Below, one piece after another: positions 20,022 to 28,791 of a stretch of DNA of 39,018 bases. The notes beneath the pieces are model-generated. The model was given only the letters and a program-made list of their open reading frames with translations. It did no database searches and was not told where the DNA came from. Made by a program: the position numbers and the translations under genes. Each line of letters begins with the position of its first letter. Within the stretch, counting starts at the first letter, position 1. This DNA comes from Verrucomicrobiota bacterium. GTDB taxonomy: Bacteria; Verrucomicrobiota; Verrucomicrobiia; Verrucomicrobiales; Akkermansiaceae. The stretch covers positions 1-39,018 of the forward strand of contig RDZR01000052.1 in NCBI GenBank assembly GCA_004294095.1, written 5' to 3'.

Positions 20022-20117
20022 ATTCTGAAGTCTGAGGTAGGAATTATGAATGATGAAACCGACGTGCTGAGAATCATACTTCTGCATTCATCATTCATCA
20101 TTCATCCTTTCTTCCCG
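20022..20117. repeat. Insert B: miniature TIR-like element in hsdR debris
   Basis: This ~96-bp insert lies between two hsdR fragments. On the minus strand it opens with GGGAAGAAAGGATGAATGAT, carries the heptamer-type repeat (ATGAATG)n, and closes with TCATCATTCATAATTCC, so TGAATGATGA and TCATCATTCA form inverted ends. It shifts the hsdR frame and adds a stop. About 90 residues of HsdR are missing at this point as well. Confidence 0.55.
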
Positions 20118-20865
<748 letters not shown>

Positions 20866-20868
20866 GAA

Positions 20869-23800
20869 TTATTCATGCAATTCCGGGCCCATCAGATTCA
20901 GCTGCACCAGAACTGACAGCACGCGGTCTAATGCCCGACAGCAATTCTGAGCGGCAGGGTATTGCCATTTGTCGTCTTTTGTGTGGTCCGCATGGTCTGA
21001 AATCCCACGGACGACGAGAGTTCCTCGTGGTCCACGTAGCGGATTCAATTTTAGTTCATAAAGCGCTTGGCCAAAACCGCCCGCCTCCGTCTCAAGAGCC
21101 AAGGTTTTCTCATTATAAGCTAATAACCACTTCCGAACTTCAGCATCGCGGAATTTAACAACAGCTTCACCAGTTCCGATTGGGCCGAGATGCAATGTGA
21201 ATTGTGACGCGAAAGAGCCGACTGCCGCATCGTGCTCGATTCTATCCACGAGAATCGTGTTAACCACGCTGAGCAAAGTCGGGTCGATATTGTAGCTTTC
21301 GCCGCGATGCTTCGTGCCCGATTCGGTCTCCGCGCGCTTGTCATAGTAAATTGACTGTTCCGCGACGACAACGTCTGTCAGCTTTGCGTCTTTATGGATG
21401 CTGCCTGCAATGCCGAGGAGCACGATCCATTGAGGATTGTAATCGGTAACCATGTCGTTAAACGCGGAAACAATCGACCGATTGCCCTGCGTCAGGGCTT
21501 GTGTAACGGCCACGCGCAATGGCTTCCCGCTGCCGACCGCCTTCGTGCTCGTATAATAAATCCGGCCGCTTGAAGCGACCCGTTGCGGAGCAATCGGGTT
21601 TCCAGGCGATAAATAGTCTAAGATGGCTCTTACCTCAGTTGGGACGATAGCAAGAATACCGACGTCATAGTGCCACTTGCTTTTCCGGGAGGGCAGTTCT
21701 TGTGCTGTCGCGCTGCCCTGCGTCTTTAGAAGGGGCGGCAGGGTCATCGGGAAAGTGAGATCTTGAGCGCTTTCCCCTGTAGCTTGGTCGAGCACAACTC
21801 GCATGGCTTGCGTTGCTTTCGTTAATTGGTAATGCGCACGGGCTCCAGTGGTAGAGCGGTTTGGGTTTGGGATTGGTATGGCGCCTACCTCCGCGCGAAT
21901 CGACTCAAGGAATTCCTGTTGTGTAACGACGTGGAGTTCGTTTTTCTCGGGCAGCCCCAATTTCTGGTCAATAACTGCCGAAGCGCGTTCCCAAAAAATC
22001 GGATTAAGAAATCGGTTTTCGGTTTTTGGACACATGAGCTGCACACCTCGCGGCAACTCAGCGAAGAGGACGGCTCTAACCGGAACGTGTTGTCCGGTGC
22101 TAGCAATGACCTCTGTTGCCATTTGGAGCAACCACTTCCGAGCCGACGGACCATAACCGCAGACCCAGAAGCCGCGAAGCACCGAAGCTTCCTCACTCGG
22201 AATTTGCTGAATGATACATGACTCCTCCTTGCGTGACTTTGCCAACACGGACCGAATTACTTTGCTGCCTCGATCAAACAAGCTTCGGTGCGTTGCTGCA
22301 GGAGCGCCGATATCAATATGTAAGACATGTGGAAAACGAGTGACGGAGAGAACCCGCCCAAAGTTGCCGACCTTAATTGCGGCCTCAGCAAGCAGGGTTC
22401 GGCCTTTCGGAACGAGTCCGTCTAAACGATTGGCTGCATATTCCCGCAATTTCGCCGGTTCAAGTTTGTTCTCGGCGACCCGAGTGCGTGCAAGGTCGAT
22501 GTCGCGCCTTAGCGTGGAATCCATCGCAGCAGTGCAATTAGTAGCAAATTCCGAGGCGATGTTTTCAAGATCGGCAAGAATCTCTACCCGCGCCCTATCC
22601 ATAACCTCAGGTGTGGACTGGAGCGACGGGTTTGCCTCGTAACTCAGCGCCAACATGAGCAAACGGGTGTAGATGTTACTTTCGTAAACCCAAATTGCTT
22701 GTGCCTGTAACAATTCGGTGACTTGGGGATCCTGTCCGTCGCTAGTTGCTTCGCTTTGCGCCGGCCAAAATGAGGTCCAGACCGACTGATACAAGGCATC
22801 GGTCAACCGCTGTGGGATGTCTCGATATACAAGCTGACGCGGAATTCCAGCAATGTGTTTTTCCAATTTCCATTTTGCGCTGTTGATCGCGATGTAAACG
22901 CGCTGCCGACGGAGCCAGTTCAAAACGTTGGTATGTTGGCTGTCGGCCTCGGGAATCGGGCCCGAGTGGGACTTGAATCGGTTGCCGATTCTCAACCACC
23001 CACGACAGAAAATGTCGATCTCGGCTGCCAAAGCAGCGGCGACATCAGTGTCGTTCGCGCAAGTCGCCAATAGGGTCCATTCCTCAAGAGAAACCAATGA
23101 AGCAGCATTCGGGACAGTATTCGGGCGATGTAGGTATCCGATCAAGTTGCCAACCTGTTTAGCTTGGTTTTCAGCGTTCGCATAAACGGAAGCTTCAATG
23201 ATTGTGTCGACTCGGAAGCCTGAGCCGGGGCCATCTGGCATCGGGGTTTCGTGAATTACGCCGTGCTCTTCCAATAAGTGACTCAGCCACCGTTCTTCGT
23301 CGTGTCCGTAAAGGTCGGCAACCTCTGACTGGGCAACCGCTCCATGGAGTGAAAATCTAATGCCGACAGTCCCAGGTGACCCAGAGACGCCCAAGAATGG
23401 ATGAAGAAACCTTTGTTGAACACCGATTCGTATCAGGAGCACCAAAAGCTTTTCGACTAGCAGATGTGGTAGAACGGAACGTTTGGATGCATTGGAACAT
23501 GCCTGTAGCGCTAGTCCGAATAGCCGGATTTCTGCTCTGCTGAATAGCACGTCTTCACCATGGCGATATGCGCGAAACACTTTGCCATTCCGCTCTGTTG
23601 TAATCGGAACCACGACTCCCCGGTCGATTGCTTGGTCGAGGAATAGAGAGACCGCCTCCGTAGCATCGCTGCCAAGGTGGGCCATGTGCTCCTGAAGTTG
23701 GGTGTGAGAATATCCTCGTTCAAGCCGATTAAAAGGCGACAAATCTCTGACTTCTTCCCACTTATCAGGAGAAAGCATTCGGCCACCGGATTGTGCTTGG

Positions 23801-24999
23801 CGCTCTGTGGTGCGCTCCAGCTCGACGAAAGGCTTCGAAAGGCGTGCACGAATCGACGGAATGTCCCGAGTCATGCTCCGCGCATCAGGTCGCAATTCCA
23901 AATCCGGCGGATCGGAGGCAAAGGTGGCGGGCGGGGCACCTTTGAATAATCGTTCGCGACTCTCGACGAGCCGCTGGACCAACCCAAATGACGGTGGTGA
24001 GAACAGGCTCTCCAACATCCGGCGGGAATGACCTAGAACTGGCCGCTTCAGAACGTGGCGCGCAACTCCTTCCAACCAAACACAAGCTAGGCACGACGCG
24101 GCGAGGTAGTGCAACAACCGCAACCGCGACGTTGGTGAGGTGAAAAATGCCCAAGCTGGATCTTCTGGGTAGCCGCTGTTAATTTTCAACCTTGCCCAGA
24201 GTGCGTCTAATTCGCCTCCACTCATCGCTTGGAAGATCACAATTGGAAGTGCCGAGCATTGCCAAAACGAATTCTTCTCTGGGTGTTGGCGGATGTAGAG
24301 CCGGATTTTCACGAGAGACAGTGGAGCGCAGCTCCATCCAAGGCGATTTTCGAATTCGGCCAAGACCTCGGGTGGAGGTGAGCATGTGATTGAAAAAACT
24401 CCGTGCTCCCGCTGCCAAGGAGACGACACGTCGCGTGCACTCCAAACAGGCAGGCCAAATAGTGCCTGCAGCGACCTCTCGGGGACTCGGAGTTGCGAGA
24501 ACACCGGGTAGTCGGCCGCATAAGGCATTGGCAGGACTGAGATCGCGTCGACTATCGTGGCGCACACTGAAACCACTTGTGCGTGCGGCAGCACAAGAAA
24601 TGGTGGCGATGGTTCGATCTTAGCGCGATCCCATCGCTCCTTGCTCACGCAGAGCACAGACGCCTGAACGTCCGCAGCGCCGGCCCTTAAAAACTCGTCG
24701 CGGGCAGTTGCTAGGGTGCTTCCAAATACTACGACATCGTCAATCAACGTCACGCGCTTGCCCTTCACCCAACTCAAATCCATGTCTTTGACCCGGTCGG
24801 AGGTCACCGTCGCATTGAGGGCAGTCAAACCGAGGGCGTCGAGGCCGTTAATAAGGCATGTAGCCTTTCGGGCCATAGTGACGAAAATGTCGGTCTTTGT
24901 ATGGCTAAGCCGCTTCCCGAATTCGATTAAGTGGGGGCGAATCGACGGTTCAAACTGGGCGAGGAATGCCTCTTGGCTCGAAAGAATTTTATGACTCAT
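20869..24999 (-). CDS. PRTase-like / winged-helix-like / nucleoside-phosphorylase-fold multidomain protein
   Basis: This 1376-residue protein is of a composition I cannot match to a named system. Residues ~1-160 look like a phosphoribosyltransferase fold, with a PRPP-binding-type loop [18 protein letters not shown] (83-100; acidic pair D87-D88). Residues ~425-490 ([25 protein letters not shown]) look like a winged helix-turn-helix. The long middle is mostly helical with no motif I can name. Residues ~1110-1365 form a nucleoside phosphorylase/nucleosidase-type domain: [26 protein letters not shown] (G1196), LALETEAGG (E1303/E1305) and VRGISDHAD with the catalytic-type D1335. No signal peptide or membrane segment is evident. 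It is the last gene of a three-gene minus-strand cassette, 45 bases after the methylase. It is probably an effector acting on nucleotides, which is inference. Confidence 0.8.
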   Translation of the reverse strand: MSHKILSSQEAFLAQFEPSIRPHLIEFGKRLSHTKTDIFVTMARKATCLINGLDALGLTALNATVTSDRVKDMDLSWVKGKRVTLIDDVVVFGSTLATARDEFLRAGAADVQASVLCVSKERWDRAKIEPSPPFLVLPHAQVVSVCATIVDAISVLPMPYAADYPVFSQLRVPERSLQALFGLPVWSARDVSSPWQREHGVFSITCSPPPEVLAEFENRLGWSCAPLSLVKIRLYIRQHPEKNSFWQCSALPIVIFQAMSGGELDALWARLKINSGYPEDPAWAFFTSPTSRLRLLHYLAASCLACVWLEGVARHVLKRPVLGHSRRMLESLFSPPSFGLVQRLVESRERLFKGAPPATFASDPPDLELRPDARSMTRDIPSIRARLSKPFVELERTTERQAQSGGRMLSPDKWEEVRDLSPFNRLERGYSHTQLQEHMAHLGSDATEAVSLFLDQAIDRGVVVPITTERNGKVFRAYRHGEDVLFSRAEIRLFGLALQACSNASKRSVLPHLLVEKLLVLLIRIGVQQRFLHPFLGVSGSPGTVGIRFSLHGAVAQSEVADLYGHDEERWLSHLLEEHGVIHETPMPDGPGSGFRVDTIIEASVYANAENQAKQVGNLIGYLHRPNTVPNAASLVSLEEWTLLATCANDTDVAAALAAEIDIFCRGWLRIGNRFKSHSGPIPEADSQHTNVLNWLRRQRVYIAINSAKWKLEKHIAGIPRQLVYRDIPQRLTDALYQSVWTSFWPAQSEATSDGQDPQVTELLQAQAIWVYESNIYTRLLMLALSYEANPSLQSTPEVMDRARVEILADLENIASEFATNCTAAMDSTLRRDIDLARTRVAENKLEPAKLREYAANRLDGLVPKGRTLLAEAAIKVGNFGRVLSVTRFPHVLHIDIGAPAATHRSLFDRGSKVIRSVLAKSRKEESCIIQQIPSEEASVLRGFWVCGYGPSARKWLLQMATEVIASTGQHVPVRAVLFAELPRGVQLMCPKTENRFLNPIFWERASAVIDQKLGLPEKNELHVVTQQEFLESIRAEVGAIPIPNPNRSTTGARAHYQLTKATQAMRVVLDQATGESAQDLTFPMTLPPLLKTQGSATAQELPSRKSKWHYDVGILAIVPTEVRAILDYLSPGNPIAPQRVASSGRIYYTSTKAVGSGKPLRVAVTQALTQGNRSIVSAFNDMVTDYNPQWIVLLGIAGSIHKDAKLTDVVVAEQSIYYDKRAETESGTKHRGESYNIDPTLLSVVNTILVDRIEHDAAVGSFASQFTLHLGPIGTGEAVVKFRDAEVRKWLLAYNEKTLALETEAGGFGQALYELKLNPLRGPRGTLVVRGISDHADHTKDDKWQYPAAQNCCRALDRVLSVLVQLNLMGPELHE

Positions 25000-25044
25000 G
25001 GTTGAGCGACGGTTTGTAGTTTAGAAGCGCGGGATTCATCGAGA

Positions 25045-25938
25045 TCAAAACGCGGAGGCGGATAAAGCCATATCGATCGCAGGCAATGACGAACGAGACG
25101 GAACTCTTGTCTGGTTGGAGAATATGAAGAGTTCAGAGCCTTTATATGCCTTCGCTGCGTTGTATTGCAGAAGGTATTGAAACGACTTTCTTCCTCTATA
25201 GAAGGCCTGAATTTCGTTACAAGAGTCATAAGAAACAATCCAATGCTGCGAGATCGCGCGTTGTATCACCACGGCGATGCGTTGATGGTCTTCTGGCTTA
25301 TAATGATTCGGATAGAGGCGGTCCGCTTTGCGGAAATATGGCGGGTCACAATAGACAAGCGTCCGCTCCGGAAGACGCGGAACATACTGATTAATGAAGC
25401 GTTCCGCATCCCAGTTCCGAATCTTGATGTCGCCCTTTCTTGCCGCGATGGCCTCCATTCGAGAAATTAGTTCGTTCCGCGGGAACCGGGCGTCGATTTT
25501 CCATTCACCCGTCTGGTCTAGTCCTCCAATAACCCCACCATTAAGAATTCCCGACCGATTGCACCGGTTTAGATAAAACATTGCAAATCCTACGTCGAAA
25601 CGATCTGCCGTATGCCGATTCCGGAAAATGTCTTGCTGACGCCTCCATTTATCGACGTTCAAAGAAGCTCGGGACACAGCTGCGCAGAATCTTTCTGGCT
25701 CATTCAAGAGCGAATGCCAAAACGAATAAACGCCGATGCACGAATCATTGAGATGGACTCGCCTGACGCGTCCCCTCAGCAGAAGCTCCATTGCGACACC
25801 GGCGCCACCAGCAAATGGCTCTACATAATCGGCCCCTGCGAGTCCGTTCGCGATGAGTATCTCGTCAACAAACGGCCACAGGCGCTGTTTTCCTCCGGGA
25901 TATCGTAGTGGTGTTTTATACTGACTCATGTTGTTCAC
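25045..25938 (-). CDS. D12-class DNA adenine N6-methyltransferase (Dam/M.DpnII-like)
   Basis: This 297-residue enzyme should transfer a methyl group from S-adenosylmethionine to adenine N6 in DNA. Motifs: TPLRYPGGKQRL at 9-20 (family N-terminal signature), SAM-binding DYVEPFAGGAG at 37-47, FYLNRCNRSGILNGGVIGG at 121-139, and catalytic DPPY at 198-201. All key residues are present, and the length is typical (~270-300). The recognition site is unknown; GATC is the usual target of relatives but is not shown here. The ATG at 25938 begins 9 bases after the ParB-like stop; an ATG three codons later is also possible. A co-transcribed role with both neighbours is likely. Confidence 0.92.
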   Translation of the reverse strand: MNNMSQYKTPLRYPGGKQRLWPFVDEILIANGLAGADYVEPFAGGAGVAMELLLRGRVRRVHLNDSCIGVYSFWHSLLNEPERFCAAVSRASLNVDKWRRQQDIFRNRHTADRFDVGFAMFYLNRCNRSGILNGGVIGGLDQTGEWKIDARFPRNELISRMEAIAARKGDIKIRNWDAERFINQYVPRLPERTLVYCDPPYFRKADRLYPNHYKPEDHQRIAVVIQRAISQHWIVSYDSCNEIQAFYRGRKSFQYLLQYNAAKAYKGSELFIFSNQTRVPSRSSLPAIDMALSASAF

Positions 25939-25947
25939 GCCAAAGGG

Positions 25948-27348
25948 TTAGCCGTTCATCTCCTCAAGAAGTGGAAAGACATTCCCAAACAAGATGCAAA
26001 TATCCGGTGGTGAAACTGAAAACGACGGGTGGTGAACCAATTGATTCATCGACGTCACGGAAAGGAGCCCATCTTTTTTCGCCAATTCTGTCATAGGACC
26101 GTGCAGCACTTTCACTTTGGCTTTGTCGGCACTGTTGTTAGTCAAATAGTTGACGATGTCGCGCAAGAGATCGGCCAACGACTTGTCTGAACCGTCTTTC
26201 TTCTTCGGGTCAGGGCCACCGCCCGACTTGTGGTCGACGCAATACGCTTTGGCGGATAGCTCGAATAAGCTACGTAAAAGAAAACAAAATGCGTGAGGGT
26301 GGGTTTCTAGTTTCAGCGTCCTGATCTCGTTCAGGAGTGTCGCTATCTTGTCGCGGCCCATGCCTTTGACTTTGAAAGACGCAAGTTTTTTCCGGACCGA
26401 TTTAGGATCGTTTGAGGGATGCGCTTTGGTTGCACCTCCCTTGCCTTGTGCAGGTGTAGAGCCACCACTTGCACCTGTTGTGCCTGCGCCACCACCGCCG
26501 CCACCTCCGTTCGTTCCAGAGTTTCCCGAACCAGACGTGCTCCCGCCAGGATTCGCCTCCGCGCTTGGGACAGCCAGACCATAGGACGTGAGCCATGTTT
26601 GCGAAGGAGTTCGAATCTCCTTAAAGCCCAGAGTTCCCGTGCCAATGTCGAAAAGCAGGCCATCGAACAACTTTTTATTCTTCCCCGGATAGGCCGCCAC
26701 CAAATCCACAGCCCCTTTCGCCTTTAAAATTGGTGCCAATTTTTGCAGGGCTTCATTAAGGACTGTAAGATGATATTCTCCTGACCACCGCTCGGCCTGC
26801 TGAGGGTTAAGATTCTTTCCATGCAAAAGATAAGCTTCCAGCAAGGTCAAGCCGGGTTCGGACTTTTTGAGCTGGTCTCTCGCGTAGCGCGCTGTTGCGA
26901 CCGAATTCCACTTATCCCGCCCAGACGTGTCTGCTTTCGCGTGGGTCCTGGCGACCAACTTGTCCACGAATGAAGCGTCGTTTGCCGTGTAAACGACGCA
27001 GGGTATCGTCTGGTTATCAGTCTTCCATTTGCTCGGGAGTTGGTCGATCCGGGCTTGGATGTGTTCGGGAAGATCTACATTTTTGGTGATCCCGTGAATC
27101 AGTTTCAAAGATGCCGTTCGGCGATTGCCCTCCTTCACAACGTGCTCCCCATTCACATTCAGAACAACAATGTTTTCGGTTGGGCTGTAGCCGTCATCGA
27201 GCAGGCTTTCCATTAGTCCCCAGAAGTAGTTCGGATGAATTGCGATCAATGCGTTCGTCGCGTGCTCTTCATCCGGCTGATGGACAGTGCGGTAGTTGGT
27301 CAGGTCGATTCTAAGGTCGGCGACTTTGATTTGCTTCGTTGTTCCCAT
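25948..27348 (-). CDS. ParB/sulfiredoxin-like N-terminal domain protein with Gly-rich linker
   Basis: This 466-residue protein is the first gene of the cassette. Its N terminus (VADLRIDLTNYR ... VVKEGNRRTASLKLI, EGNRR at 73-77) matches the ParB/Srx-like fold, whose members bind or cleave nucleic acids or hydrolyse nucleotides. A glycine/serine/threonine-rich linker occupies about residues 259-320, including a run of seven glycines. The C-terminal ~145 residues form a helical domain (LLRSLFELSAKAYCVDH) without a name I can give. It lacks classical chromosome-partition context (no parA). With the adjacent methylase it may provide DNA or modification recognition; this is inference. The gene starts 14 bases after the truncated hsdM frame. 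Confidence 0.75.
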   Translation of the reverse strand: MGTTKQIKVADLRIDLTNYRTVHQPDEEHATNALIAIHPNYFWGLMESLLDDGYSPTENIVVLNVNGEHVVKEGNRRTASLKLIHGITKNVDLPEHIQARIDQLPSKWKTDNQTIPCVVYTANDASFVDKLVARTHAKADTSGRDKWNSVATARYARDQLKKSEPGLTLLEAYLLHGKNLNPQQAERWSGEYHLTVLNEALQKLAPILKAKGAVDLVAAYPGKNKKLFDGLLFDIGTGTLGFKEIRTPSQTWLTSYGLAVPSAEANPGGSTSGSGNSGTNGGGGGGGAGTTGASGGSTPAQGKGGATKAHPSNDPKSVRKKLASFKVKGMGRDKIATLLNEIRTLKLETHPHAFCFLLRSLFELSAKAYCVDHKSGGGPDPKKKDGSDKSLADLLRDIVNYLTNNSADKAKVKVLHGPMTELAKKDGLLSVTSMNQLVHHPSFSVSPPDICILFGNVFPLLEEMNG

Positions 27349-27361
27349 AGTGTGGCTTCGG

Positions 27362-27637
27362 TTAATTTAGTGACAGGTGGCTGCGGCCAGCACCGATGAG
27401 GGTGCCGCGTTGGCGGACGTCGATGAAGCGTGTCTGCTTGCGGCGGTCGCGCAAGCCGCGTTTGGCGTCGGCGGTTTTGTTTTTCGCGAGGAACCAGAGG
27501 CAGACGGGGATCTGCGTGCTGTAGAAGAGCTGGCCGGGGAGGGCGACCATGCAGTCCACGAGGTCGGCCTCGATGAGGGCGCGGCGGATGTCGCCTTCGC
27601 CGGACTGGTTGGAGGACATGCTGCCGTTGGCGAGGAC
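27362..27637 (-). pseudogene. hsdM: hsdM fragment 2 (internal/C-proximal segment)
   Basis: Minus-strand translation VLANGSMSSNQSGEGDIRRA, then DLVDCMVALPGQLFYSTQIP, VCLWFLAKNKTADAKRG and RRKQTRFIDVRQRGTLIG is the conserved downstream part of the type I methylase HsdM. It terminates early in RSHLSLN and a stop, right where the ParB-like gene begins, so the C-terminal part of HsdM is missing. Insert C separates it from the N-terminal fragment, and the catalytic core (SAM motif, NPPF) is missing between the two. Confidence 0.85.
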
Positions 27638-28112
27638 GGGGAAAGTGGGAAGTAAGAATGATGAATGAAGAAGTGGAAGACCGTCTTCCTTTCTCATTCT
27701 GCCTTTTGATTTCCACCCTCGCGGGCTTTTTTGATAATCGTGACGAAGATGGCGGTCAGTTCGTCGCACTCGGCACGAAGCGGTTGCAGTTTGGTCGCTG
27801 GCACGATTTCTCCATCGACGAGGAGTTCCAGCCAATACGCGGATTCTTCCAACTCCCGCAGAGAGTCGCCGCATTTTGCGATGAACTCTGCTTTGCTTCG
27901 GCCGCGGTGAGCTTCGCGGTAATTCGCCCCGACGGATGTTCCCGAGCGGAGCAGTTGTTTGCCCAGCATCTGAGCTTCCGTCGATTTCGGCAGGCTTCCG
28001 AACAGGCGGATGATTCGCAGCGCAAACTGTTTGGTCCGGTCCTTGAGGTCGTTTTCTTCCTTCATGGTTTTGATTTTCCTCCTCCTTCTTCATTCTGACT
28101 TCAACCTTTCCC
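27638..28112 (-). mobile_element. Insert C: IVS-like element carrying a four-helix-bundle gene, inside hsdM
   Basis: This ~475-bp element interrupts hsdM. Its ends are imperfect inverted repeats: the left reads GGGAAAGTGGGAAGTAAGAA, and the right (reverse complement) reads GGGAAAGGTTGAAGTCAGAA, both followed by ATGAAGAAG-type sequence. It carries one gene (27694-28065). The hsdM reading frame stays open across the whole element, in a different frame from the internal gene. About 240 residues of HsdM are missing at the insertion point, so this was not a simple clean insertion. It may move like the intervening sequences found in bacterial 23S rRNA genes, which often encode this protein family. 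Confidence 0.6.
27694..28065 (-). CDS. Four-helix-bundle protein (23S rRNA IVS / S23 / bAvd-like family)
   Basis: This intact 123-residue protein belongs to the family first described from intervening sequences in 23S rRNA and related to the bAvd accessory proteins of diversity-generating retroelements. Diagnostic blocks are LKDRTKQFALRIIRLFGSLP (7-26), MLGKQLLRSGTSVGANYREA (33-52), RGRSKAEFIAK and LEESAYWLELL. It is predicted to form a pentameric nucleic-acid-binding helical bundle (family knowledge). A strong Shine-Dalgarno, AAGGAGGAGG, lies about a dozen bases before the ATG. It sits between inverted repeats inside hsdM debris. Its role in mobility is unproven. Confidence 0.9.
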   Translation of the reverse strand: MKEENDLKDRTKQFALRIIRLFGSLPKSTEAQMLGKQLLRSGTSVGANYREAHRGRSKAEFIAKCGDSLRELEESAYWLELLVDGEIVPATKLQPLRAECDELTAIFVTIIKKAREGGNQKAE

Positions 28113-28282
28113 TCGGTGTCGGAGATGTATTTGAGGAAGATGAGGCCGAGGACGACGTGCTTGTATTCCGCCGCGTCCATGTTGTTGCGGAGCTTGTCGG
28201 CGGCGAGCCAGAGCTTAGCCTCGAAGCCGATGGTAGCGGTGGAGGCTGAATCGGATGCTGTGGCTTTGCGTTTGGCGGGCAT
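28113..28282 (-). pseudogene. hsdM: hsdM fragment 1 (N terminus)
   Basis: From the ATG at 28282, the minus-strand translation MPAKRKATASDSAST leads into LWLAADKLRNNMDAAEYKHV and VLGLIFLKYISDTEG, the N-terminal helical domain of a type I methylase subunit. Homology stops at the TIR of insert C after about 57 residues. Without the catalytic core it cannot methylate DNA. The N-terminal part may still be translated because its start and upstream region look intact. Confidence 0.85.
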
Positions 28283-28791
28283 AAGGAAAGCGGCGGAGGT
28301 TAAGGAGTTACTACGATGATGGTTCACTTTCTTTATGGGTGAACGTTAGCTTTGTATTGAGGGAATGCGCAAGTTCATACGCTCATGTTGGAGTCGTTAA
28401 AGGGTGGGTTGGTGAGAGAGTAGGAGGTGCGCAAGTCGCGACGGTAGGTGTCGACCTGCTCGGGGTAGAAGCCGCCTCGGCATCATTCATGGCCGTGGAA
28501 TCGGAAATGAAAGCAGACGGCTCCACGCCTAATGCATGGTTTCGCGTCGCCGCACGGCGCAAAGAATAAGCACACGGATTTTTCAAAACGCCAGCAATCG
28601 CAGCTTGCTCGGCACGCTCCTTGAGCTGCGCCTAGGTAGAGCGTTGTCATCCCACGCAATGGTCTTCGTGCTGGTAATCGCGGTGCCGATTTCAAGATTT
28701 TCGTAGCACGAGATGAGTTAAACACATGAGCAAGTGAGCGCAATTTCTTGCCAAGTCGGAATTCGGATATTTAACTCCGGCACCTTTTCCC
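28283..28791. other. Degenerate right edge of the island, upstream of lysC
   Basis: This ~509-base stretch has no intact gene. On the minus strand at about 28370-28480 a short frame reads GGFYPEQVDTYRRDLRTSYS followed by LTNPPFNDSNMSV and a stop. NPPF is the catalytic motif of N6-adenine methylases, so this may be another methylase relic. A second frame at about 28590-28700 reads EIGTAITSTKTIAWDDNALP and stops; I cannot place it. The lysC promoter presumably lies in the last ~60 bases. I see no riboswitch-like structure. Confidence 0.4.

Noticed and set aside
26402-26596. Low-complexity frames opposite the Gly-rich linker
   Set aside because: Shadows of the ParB-like gene linker; no independent support.
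27362-28327. 321-codon continuous frame through hsdM and the insert, as one gene
   Set aside because: The middle is the insert read in the wrong frame for its own gene; homology shows two hsdM fragments around an element. Reported as fragments plus element instead.
28700-28791. Lysine riboswitch upstream of lysC
   Set aside because: No long conserved multi-helix structure visible; the available leader is too short and unstructured.
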